A stretch of 64,000 nucleotides of DNA from Actinomadura citrea. Lineage in GTDB: Bacteria; Actinomycetota; Actinomycetes; Streptosporangiales; Streptosporangiaceae. Under the pieces are notes generated by a model, which searched no databases, was not told where the DNA came from, and saw nothing but the letters and a program-made list of their open reading frames with translations. The stretch spans positions 7,108,669 through 7,172,668 of the forward strand of contig NZ_JACCBT010000001.1 in the NCBI RefSeq assembly GCF_013409045.1, written 5' to 3'. Position 1 is the stretch's first letter. Every line of letters begins with the position of its first letter. Positions 60,958 through 64,000 of the stretch are shown piece by piece. Position numbers and translations under genes: made by a program.

Positions 60958-62478
60958 CTACGTCTTCCCGCCGTACACGCCGGCGCCTCGCTCGAACGCC
61001 GACAGCGTCGGGTCGTGGTCGAGCGGTCCGGTGTCGGACATGACGCTCATCCAATGGTGGAAGTTGTCGCCGCGCTCCACCAGCAGCTCGTACAACCGCC
61101 GGGTGAGGCGGCGCCGGACGTCCGCCAGTTCCGGATGGTCGATCCGGTTGAGCAGCTCGTGCGGGTCCGCGTGCAGGTCGTAGAGCTCGTCGCAGGACTC
61201 CGGGTTCACCACGAGCTTGTACCGGCCGTCGTGGATCATCCGCTGCGGGTACGGGAAGTGGTGGCCGTGGAACTCGGCGACGAACTCCTGCCGCCACGGG
61301 ACGTCGCGGCCTTCGACCAGGGGCAGCAGGCTGCGCCCGTCGACCGCCGGTGCCGCGTCCTCCCCGGCGAGGTCGAGGATGGTGGCGGTCAGGTCGGTGA
61401 GGCCGATGAACTCCTCGCGGACCCGTCCCGCGGGCGCGCCGGGGACCCGCACGATTCCGGGCGTGCGGTAGATGTCCTCGTACATGGCCGGCCCCTTGTC
61501 GTGCAGCCGGTGCGCGCCGGTGAACTCGCCGTGGTCGGCCGTGAAGAGGACCGCCGTCGAGTCGTCGAGACCGAGGCGGGTGAGCGCGGCCAGGATCCTG
61601 CCGATCTCGTGGTCGATCATGGCGACGTAGCCGCGGTAGACGGCGATCAGCTCGCGGGACACCTCCTCCGGCAGCGTGTCGTAGGTCCACAGCTCGCTGT
61701 ACCTGCGCTGCACGGCGGGCTTCCCCGCGAACGTCTCGGCCACCGAGGCCGGCAGCTCGACGGCGGCCGGGTCGTAGCGGTCGTAGTACTCGTCCGGGAG
61801 CAGGTAGGGCAGGTGCGGGCCGAAGAAGTGGGTCGCCAGGAAGAACGGGCGGCGGCCCGTCCGATGGTCCTCGGCGTACCGTTCCAGATGCTCGATCGCG
61901 CGGGTGGCCAGGTAGTGCTCGAACGTCGCCTCCAGCGGCTGGCTCAGCCGCGCGGCCAGCAGGTTGCCCGGCCTGCGGTTCGGCAGCGTCCCGCGGATCG
62001 GATTCGTGATCGCGAAGGGAGGCAGCCCGCGCTCCTCCAGGTAGGCGAGGTAGTCGGGATGGTCCACCGGGTTGTGCCAGCCGGGCAGATGCGGGCCGTC
62101 GAAGCCGTGGTGGCCCGCGCTCCGCTCGGCGTCGACGTGCCACTTGCCGATGAGGCCCAGGTTGTATCCGGCCTTGGCCAGCGGATCGGCGAAGGTGAAC
62201 TGGCCGTCGGCCAGCTCGACCGTGTAGCCGACGTTGCGCTCCCGGTTGGCCAGCAGCTTGTGCCGGAACGGCGCGTACCCGGTGAGCAGGCTCGCCCGCG
62301 CGGGCGCGCAGATCGCGGTCGGCGTGTACGACCGGTCGAAGCGCGTTCCCGTCTCCGCCAGGCCGTCCAGGTGCGGGGTGCTCACCGAGCCGTCCCGCGC
62401 GTAGCAGCCGAGGGTGTCCACCCGGTGCTGGTCGGTCATCAGGAACAGGATGTTCCGGCGCTCCCCCGGTCCGGTCAT
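60958..62478 (-). CDS. Type I sulfatase (formylglycine-dependent)
   Basis: A 506-residue sulfatase. It has the metal-site start ILFLMTDQHRVDTLGCY, the formylglycine motif CAPAR at residues 57-61 (TAICAPARASLLTG), GKWHVD, TADHGEFTGAHRL and a C-terminal ELYDLHADPHELLN. The whole resembles choline-sulfatase-like/arylsulfatase A enzymes. Cys57 must be oxidised by a formylglycine-generating enzyme encoded elsewhere. There is no signal peptide, so it is cytoplasmic. ATG 62478 overlaps the binding-protein stop (ATGA). It likely hydrolyses an imported sulfate ester to yield sulfate. Confidence 0.93.
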   Translation of the reverse strand: MTGPGERRNILFLMTDQHRVDTLGCYARDGSVSTPHLDGLAETGTRFDRSYTPTAICAPARASLLTGYAPFRHKLLANRERNVGYTVELADGQFTFADPLAKAGYNLGLIGKWHVDAERSAGHHGFDGPHLPGWHNPVDHPDYLAYLEERGLPPFAITNPIRGTLPNRRPGNLLAARLSQPLEATFEHYLATRAIEHLERYAEDHRTGRRPFFLATHFFGPHLPYLLPDEYYDRYDPAAVELPASVAETFAGKPAVQRRYSELWTYDTLPEEVSRELIAVYRGYVAMIDHEIGRILAALTRLGLDDSTAVLFTADHGEFTGAHRLHDKGPAMYEDIYRTPGIVRVPGAPAGRVREEFIGLTDLTATILDLAGEDAAPAVDGRSLLPLVEGRDVPWRQEFVAEFHGHHFPYPQRMIHDGRYKLVVNPESCDELYDLHADPHELLNRIDHPELADVRRRLTRRLYELLVERGDNFHHWMSVMSDTGPLDHDPTLSAFERGAGVYGGKT

Positions 62479-63479
62479 CTCCCGGCCGCCTTCGTGTAGA
62501 GGTCGCCCGCGTAGTAGGTGTCGGCCTTGGGCACGGTCTTGAGCTTGCCGGACTCGACGAACAGCGCCGCCAGCCCGTCCAGCCACCTGGCGACCGTCCC
62601 GTCCTGCGTCCTGGCGACGAGGTCGGCGGTGGTGGGGTACTCGCCGTTGGCGGCGTCCGCCTCGACCTTGTCGACCGGCAGCTTCATGAACGCCGCGGTG
62701 AGCTTGATCGTCTCGTCCCGATGCCCGGCGCGGTAGTCGGCGGCCTCCTGGAGCACCCGGATCACCTTGGTGGTCAGCTCGGGCTTGCGGCTCGGCAGGT
62801 CGGGAGCGCTGACGAAGGCGTTCGGGAAGCTCATCGCCGGATAGAAGTCGCGATCGCCGGCCAGGTCGACCAGGTCCGGCTTGCGCTGCTTGATCGTGTC
62901 GATCAGCGGGTACCAGATGCCGGCCGCGTCGATCTGGCCGGAGACGAACGCCGACACGATCGTCGTCGGGTCCATGGCGACCTTCCGCACGTCCTTGACG
63001 GTCAGGCGGGCCCGCTTCAGCGCGAGCGAGAGGATCATGTCGCCGGACGTGCCCTCCGGCACGCCGACCCTCTTCCCCTTCAGGTCGGCGACCGTCTTGA
63101 TGCCCCGGCCGGGCTGCGCGATCACGTGGTCGGCGAACCCGAGTCCGTTCACCGCGAGGATCTTCGCCTTGCCGGACGCGGGCAGCCAGAACGCCCCCGG
63201 CCCGATGTAGCCGGCGTCCAGGTCCCCGGCACCGAGCGCCTGGATCTGCAGCGGGCCGTTGGTGAACACCTTGGTCTCGGGCTTGAGGCCCTGCTTCTCC
63301 CACAGGCCCTGCTTCTCCGCGATCGCGAGCAGGCTGGAGCCGTTGAAGTCGGCGATGTAGCCGAACCGGACCTTCTCCCCCGACCCGCCCGACCCGGCCT
63401 TGGCGTCGTCGCCGCATCCGGCCGCCGACAGCGCCAGCACGGCCGCGGCGAGACCCGCCAGCGCGGTGCGCATCCTCAC
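62475..63479 (-). CDS. NitT/TauT-type ABC substrate-binding lipoprotein
   Basis: A 334-residue solute-binding protein. The signal sequence MRTALAGLAAAVLALSAAGC ends in lipobox SAAGC. It continues VRFGYIADFNGSSLLAIAEKQGLWEKQGL, GAGDLDAGYIGPGAFW, VGVPEGTSGDM and DAAGIWYPLIDTI, as in SsuA/NrtA/TauA proteins. GTG 63479 overlaps the ATPase stop; ATG 63473 is the alternative. It is coupled to a sulfatase, which suggests the ligand is a sulfate ester rather than a sulfonate. Confidence 0.9.
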   Translation of the reverse strand: MRMRTALAGLAAAVLALSAAGCGDDAKAGSGGSGEKVRFGYIADFNGSSLLAIAEKQGLWEKQGLKPETKVFTNGPLQIQALGAGDLDAGYIGPGAFWLPASGKAKILAVNGLGFADHVIAQPGRGIKTVADLKGKRVGVPEGTSGDMILSLALKRARLTVKDVRKVAMDPTTIVSAFVSGQIDAAGIWYPLIDTIKQRKPDLVDLAGDRDFYPAMSFPNAFVSAPDLPSRKPELTTKVIRVLQEAADYRAGHRDETIKLTAAFMKLPVDKVEADAANGEYPTTADLVARTQDGTVARWLDGLAALFVESGKLKTVPKADTYYAGDLYTKAAGR

Positions 63480-64000
63480 GTTGTGTTCCCTTCCTGGTGG
63501 TAGACCGCATGCCAGATGCGGTTGCGGATCTCCGCGAACTCCGGGGACAGCCGCACCTCCTCGGTGCGGGGACGGGGCAGGCCGACGTCCACGACCTCCT
63601 GGACGCGGCCGGGCGCCGCCATGACGACCACCCGGCCGCCGAGGTAGACGGCCTCGTCCACGTCGTGGGTGATGAACAGGACCGTGCGGCGCTCCCGGCT
63701 CCAGATGTCGAGCAGCCGGTCCTGCATGCGGACGCGGGTCAGCGCGTCCAGGGCGCCGAACGGCTCGTCCATCAGCAGGATCCGGGGCTCGGCGGCGTAG
63801 GCGCGGGCGAGCGCGCAGCGCTGCCGCATCCCGCCGGACAGCGTCCGCGGGTGCGCGTCGGCGAAGTCGCCCAGCCCGACCATGTCGATGAAGTACTCGG
63901 CCCGCGCCCGGCGCTCCCGCCGCGGCACCCTGGCGATCTTCAGCCCGAACTCGACGTTGCCGCGCACGGTCAGCCAGGGGAACAGCGCGTACTGCTGGAA
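63476..64000 (-). CDS. NitT/TauT-type ABC ATPase (C-terminal part)
   Basis: The last ~174 residues are visible; the gene continues past the right edge. It has Q-loop FQQYALFPWLTV, signature LSGGMRQRCALARAY, Walker B ILLMDEPFGALDALT and switch ITHDVDEAVYLG, as in SsuB/TauB. The stop overlaps the binding-protein GTG (GTGA). The order ATPase, binding protein, sulfatase implies a permease gene further right. Confidence 0.93.
   Translation of the reverse strand, partial: FQQYALFPWLTVRGNVEFGLKIARVPRRERRARAEYFIDMVGLGDFADAHPRTLSGGMRQRCALARAYAAEPRILLMDEPFGALDALTRVRMQDRLLDIWSRERRTVLFITHDVDEAVYLGGRVVVMAAPGRVQEVVDVGLPRPRTEEVRLSPEFAEIRNRIWHAVYHQEGNTT

Overview
The window is high-GC, densely packed DNA with many GTG starts and 4-base stop/start overlaps. 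It looks like an actinomycete chromosome, probably Streptosporangiales (Actinomadura-like). Supporting signs are a DUF5753/DUF397 regulator pair, F420-type luciferase-like oxidoreductases, DUF6504 beside a DnaE2-type polymerase, actinobacterial LexA- and KstR-type boxes, and a Trypco1 protein. The genus assignment is inference.

Bases 1-33,330 are chromosomal backbone. A minus-strand cobalamin operon (unknown gene, cobL, cobH, cobC, cobT) opens the window. Next come a TetR regulator, an ATPase/XRE/DUF397 regulatory module, and a luciferase-like oxidoreductase plus acetolactate-synthase-like pair behind a KstR-type palindrome. These are followed by a methyltransferase, an FtsX-type ABC exporter with a two-component system, an SOS-controlled DUF6504-dnaE2 unit, and a TetR/quinone reductase pair. 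Three related Ser/Thr kinases follow, with an alpha/beta hydrolase between the second and third. A LysE exporter, a conserved hypothetical, and a second cobalamin group (phosphotransferase, cobD, cobQ) complete this part.

A tRNA-Arg(UCU) at 33,434-33,510 starts an accretion of integrated DNA. Its 3' half is directly repeated at 43,223, 51,811 and, shortened, at 54,516. The four copies delimit three tandem segments. Segment 1 (about 9.8 kb) carries a frameshifted tyrosine integrase, an excisionase-like HTH protein, two membrane-anchored unknowns, IS256 and HD-GYP remnants, and a GmrSD-like (DUF262-DUF1524) nuclease fused to an alkyltransferase-like domain. Segment 2 (about 8.6 kb) carries an integrase remnant, a thymidylate-synthase-fold enzyme with a broken epimerase, and an IS3 remnant. 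It also holds a two-gene candidate defence system (Trypco1 plus a trypsin-like protease/NACHT STAND ATPase) and a decayed Mrr-type restriction enzyme. Segment 3 (about 2.7 kb) has no integrase and holds a small unknown gene and a deaminase/oxidoreductase operon opposite an Lrp regulator. Segments 1 and 2 are therefore built mainly from defence genes and their wreckage.

Bases 54,700-64,000 return to backbone. They hold a MocR-type regulator, an ssu-like sulfonate operon (permease, lipoprotein, ATPase, SsuD monooxygenase) and a beta-carbonic anhydrase. A second, minus-strand NitT/TauT-type ABC operon with a sulfatase runs off the right edge. Together these look like organosulfur scavenging.
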